From Desulfuromonadales bacterium (GTDB lineage: Bacteria > Desulfobacterota > Desulfuromonadia > Desulfuromonadales > BM103), in assembly GCA_030640215.1 (NCBI GenBank), contig DAOWJU010000253.1, positions 1 to 8,488 on the forward strand: a DNA stretch of 8,488 nt. Reading direction: 5' to 3'. Below the pieces are notes generated by a model. It worked only from the letters and a program-made list of their open reading frames with translations, ran no database searches and was not told where the DNA came from. The position numbers and the translations under genes were made by a program. Shown here piece after piece: positions 1 through 6,778 of this stretch. Position 1 is the stretch's first letter. Each line of letters opens with the position of its first letter.

Positions 1-187
1 AAGCGCTTTCAAAAACGCCCTCAATCGAGCTGGCACCAATCTTTGCCAGAGAGCTTGCCTTGACCAACAGCTCCTCGCGCAAAACTGTGGAACGCTGCTC
101 CACGATCAGGTAGGTCGATATCACCATGATCACAGCCAACATACCAATCAGGGCCATTACTATCTTTACGCTGATTCGATTCATCAT
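1..187 (-). CDS. N-terminus of a membrane chemoreceptor (probable methyl-accepting chemotaxis protein), partial
   Basis: The first 62 codons of a minus-strand gene that runs off the left edge of the window. The translation begins MMNRISVKIV. One hydrophobic segment follows at about residues 7-27, then a polar helical stretch (IVEQRSTVLREELLVKASSL) typical of the start of the extracytoplasmic sensing region of MCPs. Two adjacent ATG codons (187 and 184) could start it. A GAGGT ribosome binding site about 10 bases upstream suits either. It lies 51 bases after cheW on the same strand, so co-transcription is likely. The family assignment rests on the signal anchor and on the CheR/CheW neighbours. 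No HAMP or signalling domain is visible in the window, so a membrane sensor kinase cannot be excluded. Confidence 0.6.
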   Translation of the reverse strand, partial: MMNRISVKIVMALIGMLAVIMVISTYLIVEQRSTVLREELLVKASSLAKIGASSIEGVFESA

Positions 188-238
188 TGTTTCACTACCT
201 CGTTAGAGAAAATCTGGTCTATAAAAAGCACCATCAGA

Positions 239-802
239 TCAGCGTTTACCTTCAGCCTGTTCCTTCTGATCAACAATCAGTTCTGGTCGCCCAAGCAGCT
301 TGTCCAGACTCAGCAGCACAAGGGCCTCTTCACCCTGTACAACCTTGCCGAAGAACAAGTCACGAGCCCCGGCCCCGGCCCCCTCTGCCAACGGCTCGAT
401 CTGCTCCTCGCTAACCTCGATCAGACCCTCAACGACTTCCACCAGCAGGGCTGTCTTGATCGCGCCTTCTTCGACAATCACCAAGCGAAAACTTTCATGA
501 ACAGTTTGCCCGCTCTGACCGAGGAGAGGGCAAATATCAGTAACAGCGACAATTTCCCCACGCAGATTAAAGATACCACGGAGATGTTCCGGCAGTCGCG
601 GCACACGCACCAGATGTGGCAGTTTGAGCACTTCACGACAGCTCGCTGCCAGCAAGCCGTAACGGTTATTACCGCAGCGAATGATCAGATATTCGGCTTT
701 GGTCCCCCCGCCATCTTCTTCTACAGCTTCCAGAGTGCGCCAATAGTCAGAACGCATTTCCTGCAGGATTTGATCAATTTCGTAACCTTGATTGTCTTGC
801 AT
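239..802 (-). CDS. cheW: CheW-like chemotaxis scaffold protein
   Basis: A 187-residue cytoplasmic adaptor of the CheW family, which couples receptors to the CheA kinase in chemosensory arrays. The CheW domain spans about residues 36-172. It carries the family signature GIFNLRGEIVAVTDI at 76-90, including the conserved Asn-Leu-Arg-Gly turn (R81, G82) at the receptor/CheA contact surface. An N-terminal extension of about 35 residues, rich in acidic residues and glycine, precedes the domain, and a charged tail follows it. The protein is thus slightly longer than a minimal CheW of about 160 residues. The ATG at 802 is chosen because AAGGAG (813-818) lies 10 bases upstream. It is followed closely by a receptor gene and preceded by a 298-base spacer with its own candidate promoters. 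Which paralogous chemosensory system it belongs to cannot be told from this window. Confidence 0.9.
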   Translation of the reverse strand: MQDNQGYEIDQILQEMRSDYWRTLEAVEEDGGGTKAEYLIIRCGNNRYGLLAASCREVLKLPHLVRVPRLPEHLRGIFNLRGEIVAVTDICPLLGQSGQTVHESFRLVIVEEGAIKTALLVEVVEGLIEVSEEQIEPLAEGAGAGARDLFFGKVVQGEEALVLLSLDKLLGRPELIVDQKEQAEGKR

Positions 803-820
803 GTGCGATCAACTCCTTAG

Positions 821-845
821 AGTGTCACGTCATTGACGTAACACT
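821..845. promoter_or_regulatory. 25-base near-perfect palindrome in the cheW leader (operator or RNA hairpin)
   Basis: Twelve-base arms AGTGTCACGTCA and TGACGTAACACT around a single central T, with one mismatched pair. In the minus-strand transcript that mismatch is a U-G wobble, so a long hairpin could form. It ends two bases before the CTAAGGAG ribosome binding site of cheW and lies just downstream of the predicted start from the nearer promoter. It could be a repressor operator or a leader structure limiting translation. The pattern is directly visible; the function is inferred. Confidence 0.55.
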
Positions 846-861
846 AGCAGCCTGTCAGACA

Positions 862-890
862 ATTAGGCCAATTTCTCAAAATTTTGTCAA
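862..890 (-). promoter_or_regulatory. Candidate sigma-70 promoter of cheW (proximal)
   Basis: On the minus strand a perfect -35 hexamer TTGACA (885-890) is followed after 17 bases by CCTAAT (862-867), which matches the -10 consensus at four of six positions. Transcription would start near 855, giving a leader of about 50 bases that contains the palindrome at 821-845. A short palindrome, TGTCAGACA (853-861), covers the predicted start. Confidence 0.5.
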
Positions 891-908
891 AACCACTAAC
901 AATTGCAG

Positions 909-935
909 ACTATAACGATGTTTCATATTTGTCAA
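909..935 (-). promoter_or_regulatory. Candidate sigma-70 promoter of cheW (distal)
   Basis: On the minus strand TTGACA (930-935) and TATAGT (909-914) are separated by 15 bases, a little short of the ideal 17. Both hexamers are close to consensus. It lies 45 bases upstream of the proximal candidate and shares the surrounding TTTGACAAA sequence, so the two -35 regions may be duplicates or a shared binding site. Confidence 0.45.
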
Positions 936-973
936 ACAAAGCTAAGTTAATAGACTTTAAAGATTTTCAGGGC

Positions 974-1020
974 AAACAGCATACTTGACTAAAACAGTCT
1001 ACTAAACTGACAATAAACAG
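974..1020. repeat. Cluster of four short AAAC(A/T)G motifs upstream of the cheW promoters
   Basis: AAACAG or AAACTG occurs at 974-979, 992-997, 1004-1009 and 1015-1020. Three of them are spaced 11-12 bases apart, roughly one helical turn. They lie 40-85 bases upstream of the distal -35 hexamer, where an activator could bind. The surrounding spacer (803-1100) contains no gene. The motif is short and the region AT-rich, so chance is a real alternative. Confidence 0.25.
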
Positions 1021-1100
1021 TATTTAGGACCTTTTAAGAAGAGTACGTCGAACAAAAGGAGGCAAGAGCAGGGGCGACACAGAGGGGACAGATAATTGTT

Positions 1101-3032
1101 TCAGAGAGTGGGGAGCTCAGTCATCTCATTGCGGGCGATTTCGAGAAAAACACTGCGTGAGAGACCACCGGAGAAAGGGATGATTGATTGATCAGCAGCC
1201 TGCTCGAGAGCACGCACAGTATTCCGTAACGAACGCTTTCTTTTCTCACTATCGGACAGACGATCATGGATTTTCGCGGCAAGGTAATGGGCCATGACAA
1301 AGAGAGGTTCCAGCCACAAGACCTTCTGGTACTCAACCAGGGCGCGCACGAGGAAGCCTTCCATGTCAAGAATCAGACCACGCAGCAGGTAGGCTTCCGC
1401 TAGCAAGTCATCTTCTTTCAGCGCGCGCGCACAGCAGATTCTTGCGTCACTGTATTTACCCTGGTTGGCCAGCAGCAAACCCTTGCCAATCAGGGCCTTC
1501 GGGTTGGTGGGCTGTTTTTCCAGAAGTTCCTCAAACAGTTTACCCGCCTCAGTAAACTTTTCATGATCAAAGGCAGTCAAAGCATCACGATAGAGCTGAT
1601 CAGGGTCGCGCCGCAGCACCTTTTTGACTTGATCAAGATTTTGCTTTTTCGGCACAACTGCTGCCAAAGGAGCCTTGCCTCCCGTTTTTACGGGCAGCTT
1701 ATCTCGGGTTCTTGTGGACACCTTATTTTGAGCTCTTGCAGAGGGGGGAGCAACGGCTTCAGGCGACCTGGAACTCTCTGGCAATGCCCGGGCCGTCACA
1801 CTCTTTTTCCCCACAGAGCCAGCTTTGCGTTGGTAAAAGAATGCACTGTTCTGATGGTGGCGCTGAAACTGAGCGGAAACATTCTGCATCGTCTCAGAAT
1901 GGCCCATAAAGAGATAGCCCTGCGGCCTCAGGGCCTGACTGAACTTAGCGACAATCTGCCGAATCGTTTCAAGCTCAAAGTAGATCAGCACATTACGACA
2001 TGACAACAGGTCAACATCTTTGGTGGCGTTGTTCTGTGCCGGGAAATTATCGGTTTGCAAGTTGAGATAATCAAAGCGCACCATACGCTTCACCTGCGCA
2101 GAGATCAGGAAGAGGTTATCCACCTTCTCAAAATAACGTTGCCGCAACGAATCTTCCATCATCCGCAATGAGCGCTCACCATAGAGGCCCTCGCGAGCCT
2201 GGCGCAGGGAGCGCTTGTTGATATCGGTCGCCAGGATCTGGACATCCCATTCAAGCAGTTCAGGGAAATTCTCAAGCAGTAGAATCGCCAGCGAGTAAGG
2301 CTCCTCCCCGGTAGAACAACCCGCCGACCAGATGCGTAGTTTCGCCTGAGATTTATTCTGCTGTATAAGGCTGGGAATGACGTAGTGAAGGAGCGCTTCC
2401 CGATGAGAACGGTAGCGAAAAAAGGAGGTCTCACCAACGGTCAACAGGCCGAGCAGCTTGTTCATTTCGTCATAGTTGTCAGAGGTTGCGGTCAGATAGC
2501 GAAAATAGACTGGCAGTGACTCCATGCGCAGAGCCTGAATCCGTCGCATCAACCCTCGCTTCAAGATACGATGATTATGCTGATTGAAGTGCAACCCGCT
2601 GTGCTCACGAAGGAAGTTCTTGAGCGCAGTCAGCTCAAACTCGGCAAAAGAGACCTCTGACAGGTACTTGTGACTACCGGACAGGCGTTCCAGACAAACC
2701 TGCAAACGTCCACGATCAAAAGGCCGCACTTGAAAATCGAAAGCATCCAGCATCTCGTATTCGAGGCTGGCATCATCGCTGACCACAATCATTGGCACCA
2801 GGCGTAATTGACGATGGTTGTTAAGCCTGCGGTAAATCGCCATCCCCTCTCCGGCATAACGGGTCATACCGAGAACAATCAGGTTTGGTTGATACTCCAG
2901 CAGAGTGTGCATCATGATGCGCCCGGCAGGGCTGCAGGTCACTTCATGGTCAGTCTGGTCCAGCCAACCGCGCAGGTCCTGGCAGAGCTCCATGGCGTCA
3001 TCAATGACATATACTTTTAAGCGACGTGACAT
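1101..3032 (-). CDS. cheR: Receiver-CheR-TPR protein: chemoreceptor glutamate methyltransferase
   Basis: A 643-residue cytoplasmic enzyme predicted to transfer methyl groups from S-adenosylmethionine to receptor glutamates for adaptation. A receiver-like domain (about 5-117) keeps the acidic pair D11-D12 and S85. The phosphoacceptor position is Gly55 (LIVLGM) and the usual Lys-Pro is Arg-Pro (R103), so phosphorylation is not expected. The CheR helical domain (about 126-200) is followed by GETSFFR (200-206), the SAM loop RIWSAGCSTGEEPYS (233-247), ATDI (268-271), SCRNVLIYF (344-352) and GHSETM (377-382). A basic, low-complexity linker (about 402-470) leads to three tandem TPRs (about 478-579). 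CheR with C-terminal TPRs is known from WspC and FrzF. The ATG at 3032 is the only good start. Its Shine-Dalgarno-like AAGGA is unusually far away (about 15 bases) and overlaps the glnS stop, suggesting coupling to glnS translation. Confidence 0.92.
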   Translation of the reverse strand: MSRRLKVYVIDDAMELCQDLRGWLDQTDHEVTCSPAGRIMMHTLLEYQPNLIVLGMTRYAGEGMAIYRRLNNHRQLRLVPMIVVSDDASLEYEMLDAFDFQVRPFDRGRLQVCLERLSGSHKYLSEVSFAEFELTALKNFLREHSGLHFNQHNHRILKRGLMRRIQALRMESLPVYFRYLTATSDNYDEMNKLLGLLTVGETSFFRYRSHREALLHYVIPSLIQQNKSQAKLRIWSAGCSTGEEPYSLAILLLENFPELLEWDVQILATDINKRSLRQAREGLYGERSLRMMEDSLRQRYFEKVDNLFLISAQVKRMVRFDYLNLQTDNFPAQNNATKDVDLLSCRNVLIYFELETIRQIVAKFSQALRPQGYLFMGHSETMQNVSAQFQRHHQNSAFFYQRKAGSVGKKSVTARALPESSRSPEAVAPPSARAQNKVSTRTRDKLPVKTGGKAPLAAVVPKKQNLDQVKKVLRRDPDQLYRDALTAFDHEKFTEAGKLFEELLEKQPTNPKALIGKGLLLANQGKYSDARICCARALKEDDLLAEAYLLRGLILDMEGFLVRALVEYQKVLWLEPLFVMAHYLAAKIHDRLSDSEKRKRSLRNTVRALEQAADQSIIPFSGGLSRSVFLEIARNEMTELPTL

Positions 3033-3050
3033 AAGTGACAGGAAGTATCC

Positions 3051-4736
3051 TTACTTTACGGTTAACTTGGCCCAGGTGTCGCGCAGGGTCACACTGCGAT
3101 TGAATACCAATTCCCCCGGCTGAGAGTCTTTACTGTCGACAGTGAAATAACCGAGGCGCTCGAACTGGAAGGACGATCCGGGCGCGGCATCGGCAAGGCC
3201 TGGCTCCACCAGTGCCTGCGACAGAACCTCAAGGGAGTCGCCATTGAGCAATTCGCGATAATCACGCTCCTTTTCTCCTGCGGGATTCGCAACGCTGAAA
3301 AGTCGATCATAAAGATGAACTTCGACCGGCACGGCATGCGCCGCAGAGACCCAGTGGATAATCCCTTTGACCTTCTTGCGCCCTTCCGGCAAAGCGCCAC
3401 CACCCGTCTCCTGATCGTAACTGCAACGCAGTTCCGTCACTTCACCAGAGGCAGGATCCTTGATGACCTCATCACAACGAATGATATAGCCGTAGCGCAA
3501 GCGGACTTCGCGTCCCGGACCCAGACGGAAAAACTTCTTCGGTGGATCTTCCATGAAATCATCGCGATCTACATAGATTTCGCGACTGAACGGGATGGTG
3601 CGCGTGCCCATCGATGGGTCCTTGGGGTGACAGGGGACAGTAAACTCTTCCGCCTGCCCTTCAGGATAATTGGTAATCGTCACCTTGAGCGGACGCAACA
3701 CGCCCATGGCCCGCGGTACGACAGAGTTGAGCTCTTCACGTACACAGTCTTCAAGCGTACCCATATCGATAACACTGTCACTCTTGCCGACCCCGATGCG
3801 TTCGCAGAAAGTGCGAATGGCGACAGCGGGAAAACCACGACGGCGCATGCCCGAAAGAGTTGGCATGCGCGGATCGTCCCAACCAGAGACATGTTTTTCG
3901 TTAACAAGCTCCAGCAGGCGGCGCTTACTCATGATCGTATAGGTAAGATTCAGTCGCGCAAACTCGATCTGCTGTGGGTGGTAGATCTCCAGCGCTTCAC
4001 AGAGCCAGTCGTAAAGGGGGCGATGATCCTGGAATTCGAGGGTACAAAGCGAGTGGGTGATTTTTTCGAGAGAATCCGACTGGCCATGGGCGAAATCGTA
4101 CATCGGATAAATGCACCAGGCATCTCCGGTGCGTGGATGTGTAGCACGCAGAATCCGGTAGAGAATCGGGTCACGCAGGTTCAGGTTGGGTGAAGCCATA
4201 TCGATCCTGGCGCGCAGCACCCGTGAACCGTCGGCGAATTCTCCGGCCCGCATACGCCGCAACAGGTCGAGGTTCTCTTCGATGTTACGACTTCGGTAAG
4301 GACTATTCTTGCCAGGCTCTGTCAAAGTACCGCGATATTCACGCATCTCTGCAGGGCTCAGATCACAGACATAGGCCAGCCCTTTTTCCACCAACTTTTC
4401 CGCATAGCCGTACAGAGTCGCAAAATAATCCGAAGCGTGATATTCGTGCTCTCCCCAATCGAAGCCGAGCCAGCGCAAATCTGTTTTGATGGCATCAATA
4501 TACTCCTGCTCCTCTTTGACCGGGTTGGTGTCATCGAAGCGCAGGTGGCAACGCCCTTGGTAATGACTGGCCAAACCGAAATTGATACAGATTGATTTGG
4601 CATGACCTATATGCAGATAACCGTTGGGCTCCGGGGGGAATCGGGTAACGACGCTCTTATGTTTACCGCTGGCAAGATCCTCGTCAACGATGTTGCGGAT
4701 AAAATTGGGCCCCAACTGGATAGCGGGTTGACTCAT
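3051..4736 (-). CDS. glnS: Glutaminyl-tRNA synthetase
   Basis: Class I aminoacyl-tRNA synthetase that charges tRNA-Gln directly with glutamine, in the cytoplasm. It has 561 residues, close to the roughly 554 of the Escherichia coli enzyme. The nucleotide-binding signature [15 protein letters not shown] lies at 34-48 (HIGH at 42-45), RFDDTNP at 66-72, and the KMSKS-equivalent MSKRR at 269-273 within [26 protein letters not shown] (286-301) favours GlnRS over GluRS. The C-terminal two beta-barrel anticodon-binding region (about 340-561) is complete. The ATG at 4736 has AAGGAG 10 bases upstream. It follows ispF after a 71-base spacer carrying an inverted repeat and no clear promoter, and is followed 18 bases later by cheR, so read-through from the ispDF transcript is likely. 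Confidence 0.97.
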   Translation of the reverse strand: MSQPAIQLGPNFIRNIVDEDLASGKHKSVVTRFPPEPNGYLHIGHAKSICINFGLASHYQGRCHLRFDDTNPVKEEQEYIDAIKTDLRWLGFDWGEHEYHASDYFATLYGYAEKLVEKGLAYVCDLSPAEMREYRGTLTEPGKNSPYRSRNIEENLDLLRRMRAGEFADGSRVLRARIDMASPNLNLRDPILYRILRATHPRTGDAWCIYPMYDFAHGQSDSLEKITHSLCTLEFQDHRPLYDWLCEALEIYHPQQIEFARLNLTYTIMSKRRLLELVNEKHVSGWDDPRMPTLSGMRRRGFPAVAIRTFCERIGVGKSDSVIDMGTLEDCVREELNSVVPRAMGVLRPLKVTITNYPEGQAEEFTVPCHPKDPSMGTRTIPFSREIYVDRDDFMEDPPKKFFRLGPGREVRLRYGYIIRCDEVIKDPASGEVTELRCSYDQETGGGALPEGRKKVKGIIHWVSAAHAVPVEVHLYDRLFSVANPAGEKERDYRELLNGDSLEVLSQALVEPGLADAAPGSSFQFERLGYFTVDSKDSQPGELVFNRSVTLRDTWAKLTVK

Positions 4737-4768
4737 GTGACGGTTACTCCTTGCAGGTTTTTATTATT

Positions 4769-4811
4769 GGTAACTATTCAGTTTACGACTCAGATCATAC
4801 TGAATGGTTAC
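4769..4811. repeat. Inverted repeat in the ispF-glnS spacer, related to repeats at the right end
   Basis: Arms GTAACTATTCAGT (4770-4782) and ACTGAATGGTTAC (4799-4811) are complementary at 12 of 13 positions, with a 16-base loop. The right arm contains the ispF stop codon. The left arm with its flank, GGTAACTATTCAGTTTACGA (4769-4788), matches 8315-8334 at 18 of 20 positions, so this is a dispersed repeat. On the minus strand no U-run follows, so it is not a classical terminator. Confidence 0.6.
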
Positions 4812-5293
4812 GTATTTTCATGGATTTCCATCAGCACCACTGCATGAGCAGAGATACCTTCGCCACGACCGGTATAACCAAGCTCTTCGGTGGTCGTGGC
4901 CTTGACATTCACACAGCCATTCGGAACCTGACAGACTTTGGCCAGATTGGTAGCCATCTCGGCGATATGCGGTGCCAACTTGGGCCGCTGGGCGACAATC
5001 GTGGTATCAAGATTGCTGACCCGGAATTTCCGTGTCTGCGCCAGGCCAACAACATGTTCAAGCAGCAGCATGCTGTTGATCCCCTTATATGATGGGTCGG
5101 TATCTGGAAAGTAGCGGCCGATATCACCAAGACCAAGGGCGCCGAGAATCGCGTCGCAGACCGCATGCAACAGAACATCAGCGTCCGAGTGGCCCAACAG
5201 CCCGTATTCGTAGGGAATCGTCACTCCACCCAGAACCAGAGGACGGTCAGGGACCAGACGATGAACATCAAAACCGTGGCCGATACGCATCAT
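4808..5293 (-). CDS. ispF: 2-C-methyl-D-erythritol 2,4-cyclodiphosphate synthase
   Basis: Converts 4-diphosphocytidyl-methylerythritol 2-phosphate to the cyclodiphosphate with release of CMP, in the methylerythritol phosphate route to isoprenoids. It has 161 residues, the usual size for this homotrimeric enzyme. Metal ligands D9 and H11 in [11 protein letters not shown] and H43 in [12 protein letters not shown] are present. [12 protein letters not shown] (56-67) and the nucleotide-binding [14 protein letters not shown] (133-146) follow family consensus. The start is the first of two adjacent ATGs (5293), which overlaps the ispD stop as ATGA and has an AGGTGA ribosome binding site 7 bases upstream. 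The frame is open further to 5410, but that extension lies inside ispD and looks non-native. Translational coupling to ispD is expected. Confidence 0.96.
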   Translation of the reverse strand: MMRIGHGFDVHRLVPDRPLVLGGVTIPYEYGLLGHSDADVLLHAVCDAILGALGLGDIGRYFPDTDPSYKGINSMLLLEHVVGLAQTRKFRVSNLDTTIVAQRPKLAPHIAEMATNLAKVCQVPNGCVNVKATTTEELGYTGRGEGISAHAVVLMEIHENT

Positions 5294-5991
5294 GTCAGGC
5301 TCACCTCTCCCGCCGCCAGCAAAGCTCTGGCCAGGGCCAGGTCTGCCGGTGTGGTTATCTTGAGATTGTGGGGATGTCCGGCCAAAACCGCAACCGGCCA
5401 ACCGCACCATTCAATCAACGAAGCATCATCGGTACCGACATAACCGCTGGCATAAGCACGCCGATGAGCTTCCCGAATTCGTTCACAACGAAAGGCCTGC
5501 GGCGTCTGTACCTGCCAGAGCAGGCGACGATCAAGCGTAGACCGGACCAGGCCGTCGAAGACTTCTTTGATTGTATCCTGTGCCGGGATAGCCAGCAGGG
5601 CTGCGCCTTCAACAGCAGCCAGCTGCAGCAGAGGGCCGATCTGATCCTTTGGGAAGAAGGGCCGGACAGCATCATGCACCAGGATGACATCCTGACTTGC
5701 TGCGCCACAAGCCTCTAACCCCTTGCGCACCGAGTCCTGTCGCTCAGCCCCGCCGACAATCACACCACCAATTTTCTCCAGGCGATAGCGATCTACCAGC
5801 TCAGCTCGACAGAAGGCCACATCCTCTTCCGGAACAATCAGATGGATGGCCGTAATCTGGGGAAGAGCAGCAAGGCGCGACAAGGTCTGCACCAGAACAG
5901 GCTGATCGCCCAGCTCCAGGTACTGTTTCCTGATGTCGCCGCCAATTCTGCTGCCACTACCTGCAGCAGGGACCAGCACGTGAACATTCAT
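5290..5991 (-). CDS. ispD: 2-C-methyl-D-erythritol 4-phosphate cytidylyltransferase
   Basis: Joins methylerythritol 4-phosphate to CTP, giving CDP-methylerythritol, the step before the kinase IspE and then IspF. It has 233 residues in a nucleotidyltransferase fold. The CTP-binding loop [11 protein letters not shown] (7-17) is followed by [12 protein letters not shown] (22-33), with R15 and K22 matching the catalytic Arg and Lys of the E. coli enzyme. Also visible are HDAVRPF (106-112), [11 protein letters not shown] (157-167), TDDASLIE (187-194) and [14 protein letters not shown] (205-218), including K211. The ATG at 5991 is preferred because the family motif starts directly after it; a GGGA site lies 6 bases upstream. 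A TTG six codons earlier is also open. It is separated from carD by a terminator, so it needs its own promoter (candidate at 6026-6053). Confidence 0.96.
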   Translation of the reverse strand: MNVHVLVPAAGSGSRIGGDIRKQYLELGDQPVLVQTLSRLAALPQITAIHLIVPEEDVAFCRAELVDRYRLEKIGGVIVGGAERQDSVRKGLEACGAASQDVILVHDAVRPFFPKDQIGPLLQLAAVEGAALLAIPAQDTIKEVFDGLVRSTLDRRLLWQVQTPQAFRCERIREAHRRAYASGYVGTDDASLIEWCGWPVAVLAGHPHNLKITTPADLALARALLAAGEVSLT

Positions 5992-6025
5992 AACTATTCC
6001 CGTAAACAACCATTAACAACTGGAT

Positions 6026-6053
6026 TTTATAACAACGAGCATCTCACTCCGAA
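6026..6053 (-). promoter_or_regulatory. Candidate promoter of the ispD-ispF-glnS-cheR unit
   Basis: On the minus strand TATAAA (6026-6031) forms a good -10 element. The -35 element TTCGGA (6048-6053), 16 bases upstream, is weak. AT-rich sequence further upstream (6054-6075) could act as an UP element. The position fits, since the carD terminator ends at 6119 and ispD starts at 5991. Confidence 0.35.
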
Positions 6054-6118
6054 TTACTTTTTACCTTTTACCGTATTTACTGCCATTTGAGAATAATTAT
6101 TAGCAGTCGGGGTGCTCC

Positions 6119-6152
6119 AAATAGAAAAGCCGAGTGCACATCAGCACCCGGC
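6119..6152 (-). terminator. Rho-independent terminator of carD
   Basis: In the minus-strand transcript a nine-base stem GCCGGGTGC / GCACTCGGC (one G-U pair) encloses a six-base loop and is followed directly by TTTTCTATTT. It lies 27 bases after the carD stop. There is no T-run on the plus strand, so it works for minus-strand transcription only. Confidence 0.9.
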
Positions 6153-6178
6153 CTGGAATCAACAATTGATTTGTCGTA

Positions 6179-6661
6179 TCAGTTAACCATCTTCTCGAGA
6201 CGCTCTGTGACCACATCTTCCTCGATGCCCTCAGCAAGAGCCAGCTCTTTGACCAGCAGCCTGCGCGCCAGCTCCAGAACTTTCTTTTCACCATAAGAGA
6301 GTTCTTTTGATTCCTTGATCAGGTAGAGTTCGCGCAACACCTCGGCAACATCTTTCGGGTCGCCTGTCTTGATTTTGTCGTTGTACTCACGTTGCCGCCG
6401 ACTCCAGGAAGAAATGGCCAAAGAGCCAATTTGCTTTTCCTCGAGTACGCTGTATATTGTCTCAACCTTGTCTTTGCTGATCAGGGTTCGCAAGCCAACC
6501 TGACGGGCATTGCCCACCGGGACCATGATGGTCATATCGTTGTCGATAATACGCAGGATATAAAACTCGTGGGTTTGACCGCAGAACTCTCGGGATTCAA
6601 TCTTTTCAACAATACCGACCCCCTGTGCCGGGTAGACAGCTCGATCACCAACTTTAAACAT
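6179..6661 (-). CDS. carD: CarD/CdnL-family RNA polymerase-binding transcription regulator
   Basis: A 160-residue CarD/CdnL-type protein. In family members the N-terminal Tudor-like domain binds the RNA polymerase beta subunit, and the helical C-terminal domain contacts the upstream edge of the -10 bubble. This stabilises open complexes, notably at rRNA and other growth-related promoters. The N-terminal domain begins MFKVGDRAVYPAQGVGIVEK. W86 in SSWSRRQREYNDKIKTGD corresponds to the conserved wedge tryptophan. The C-terminal part (about 100-160) is helical with many Lys and Arg residues. The ATG at 6661 is chosen over an open 19-codon extension because it starts exactly at the family N-terminus and has AGGAG 11 bases upstream. 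A promoter precedes it and a terminator follows, so it is probably monocistronic. The order carD-ispD-ispF is also known from mycobacteria. Confidence 0.93.
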   Translation of the reverse strand: MFKVGDRAVYPAQGVGIVEKIESREFCGQTHEFYILRIIDNDMTIMVPVGNARQVGLRTLISKDKVETIYSVLEEKQIGSLAISSWSRRQREYNDKIKTGDPKDVAEVLRELYLIKESKELSYGEKKVLELARRLLVKELALAEGIEEDVVTERLEKMVN

Positions 6662-6689
6662 TATATTTATTTCTCCTATGGAAATGAGG

Positions 6690-6718
6690 ACAGTACCACA
6701 AAAAGCTTCTTCGGTCAA
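6690..6718 (-). promoter_or_regulatory. Candidate sigma-70 promoter of carD
   Basis: On the minus strand TTGACC (6713-6718) and TACTGT (6690-6695) are separated by exactly 17 bases. The -35 matches at five of six positions. The -10 keeps the strongly conserved first T, second A and last T. Initiation near 6684 would give a leader of about 23 bases containing the AGGAG site. Confidence 0.55.
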
Positions 6719-6721
6719 GGA

Positions 6722-6744
6722 AAGCCCAGACTATTCGCGGGCTT
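6722..6744 (-). terminator. Weak hairpin, possible old terminator of the dinB gene
   Basis: A perfect six-base stem AAGCCC / GGGCTT with an 11-base loop, followed on the minus strand by TTCCTT, which is a poor U-tract. It lies 35 bases past the stop of the dinB remnant and just upstream of the carD -35 element. It would be a sensible insulator, but the stem is short. Confidence 0.35.
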
Positions 6745-6778
6745 GGTTCCGCAGAATCCCCTTCTAAAGACCCGACCT

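Noticed and set aside
188..238. A promoter or terminator between cheW and the receptor gene
   Set aside because: There is only a weak, bulged seven-base inverted repeat and a lone TATAGA-like box without a partner -35, so co-transcription is the simpler reading.
803..1100. A riboswitch or small RNA in the cheR-cheW spacer
   Set aside because: Apart from the 25-base palindrome I see no multi-stem architecture or known aptamer core, and no terminator that would end a small RNA.
3030..3053. GlnRS-CheR read-through fusion
   Set aside because: cheR is in the same frame as glnS after the TAA with no further stop in the 18-base gap, but this happens often by chance, TAA is an efficient stop, and both proteins look complete.
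3315..4193. A long open frame of 292 codons on the plus strand
   Set aside because: It is antisense to the conserved glnS coding sequence, shows no recognisable domain, and is explained by codon bias on the opposite strand.
5294..5410. A 39-codon N-terminal extension of IspF
   Set aside because: It lies wholly inside ispD in another frame, is Gly/Pro/Arg-rich without family similarity, and the ATGA overlap with a good ribosome binding site gives the expected family start.
6662..6718. A 19-codon extension of CarD
   Set aside because: It would begin inside the predicted promoter and cover the ribosome binding site; the family N-terminus starts exactly at the ATG at 6661.
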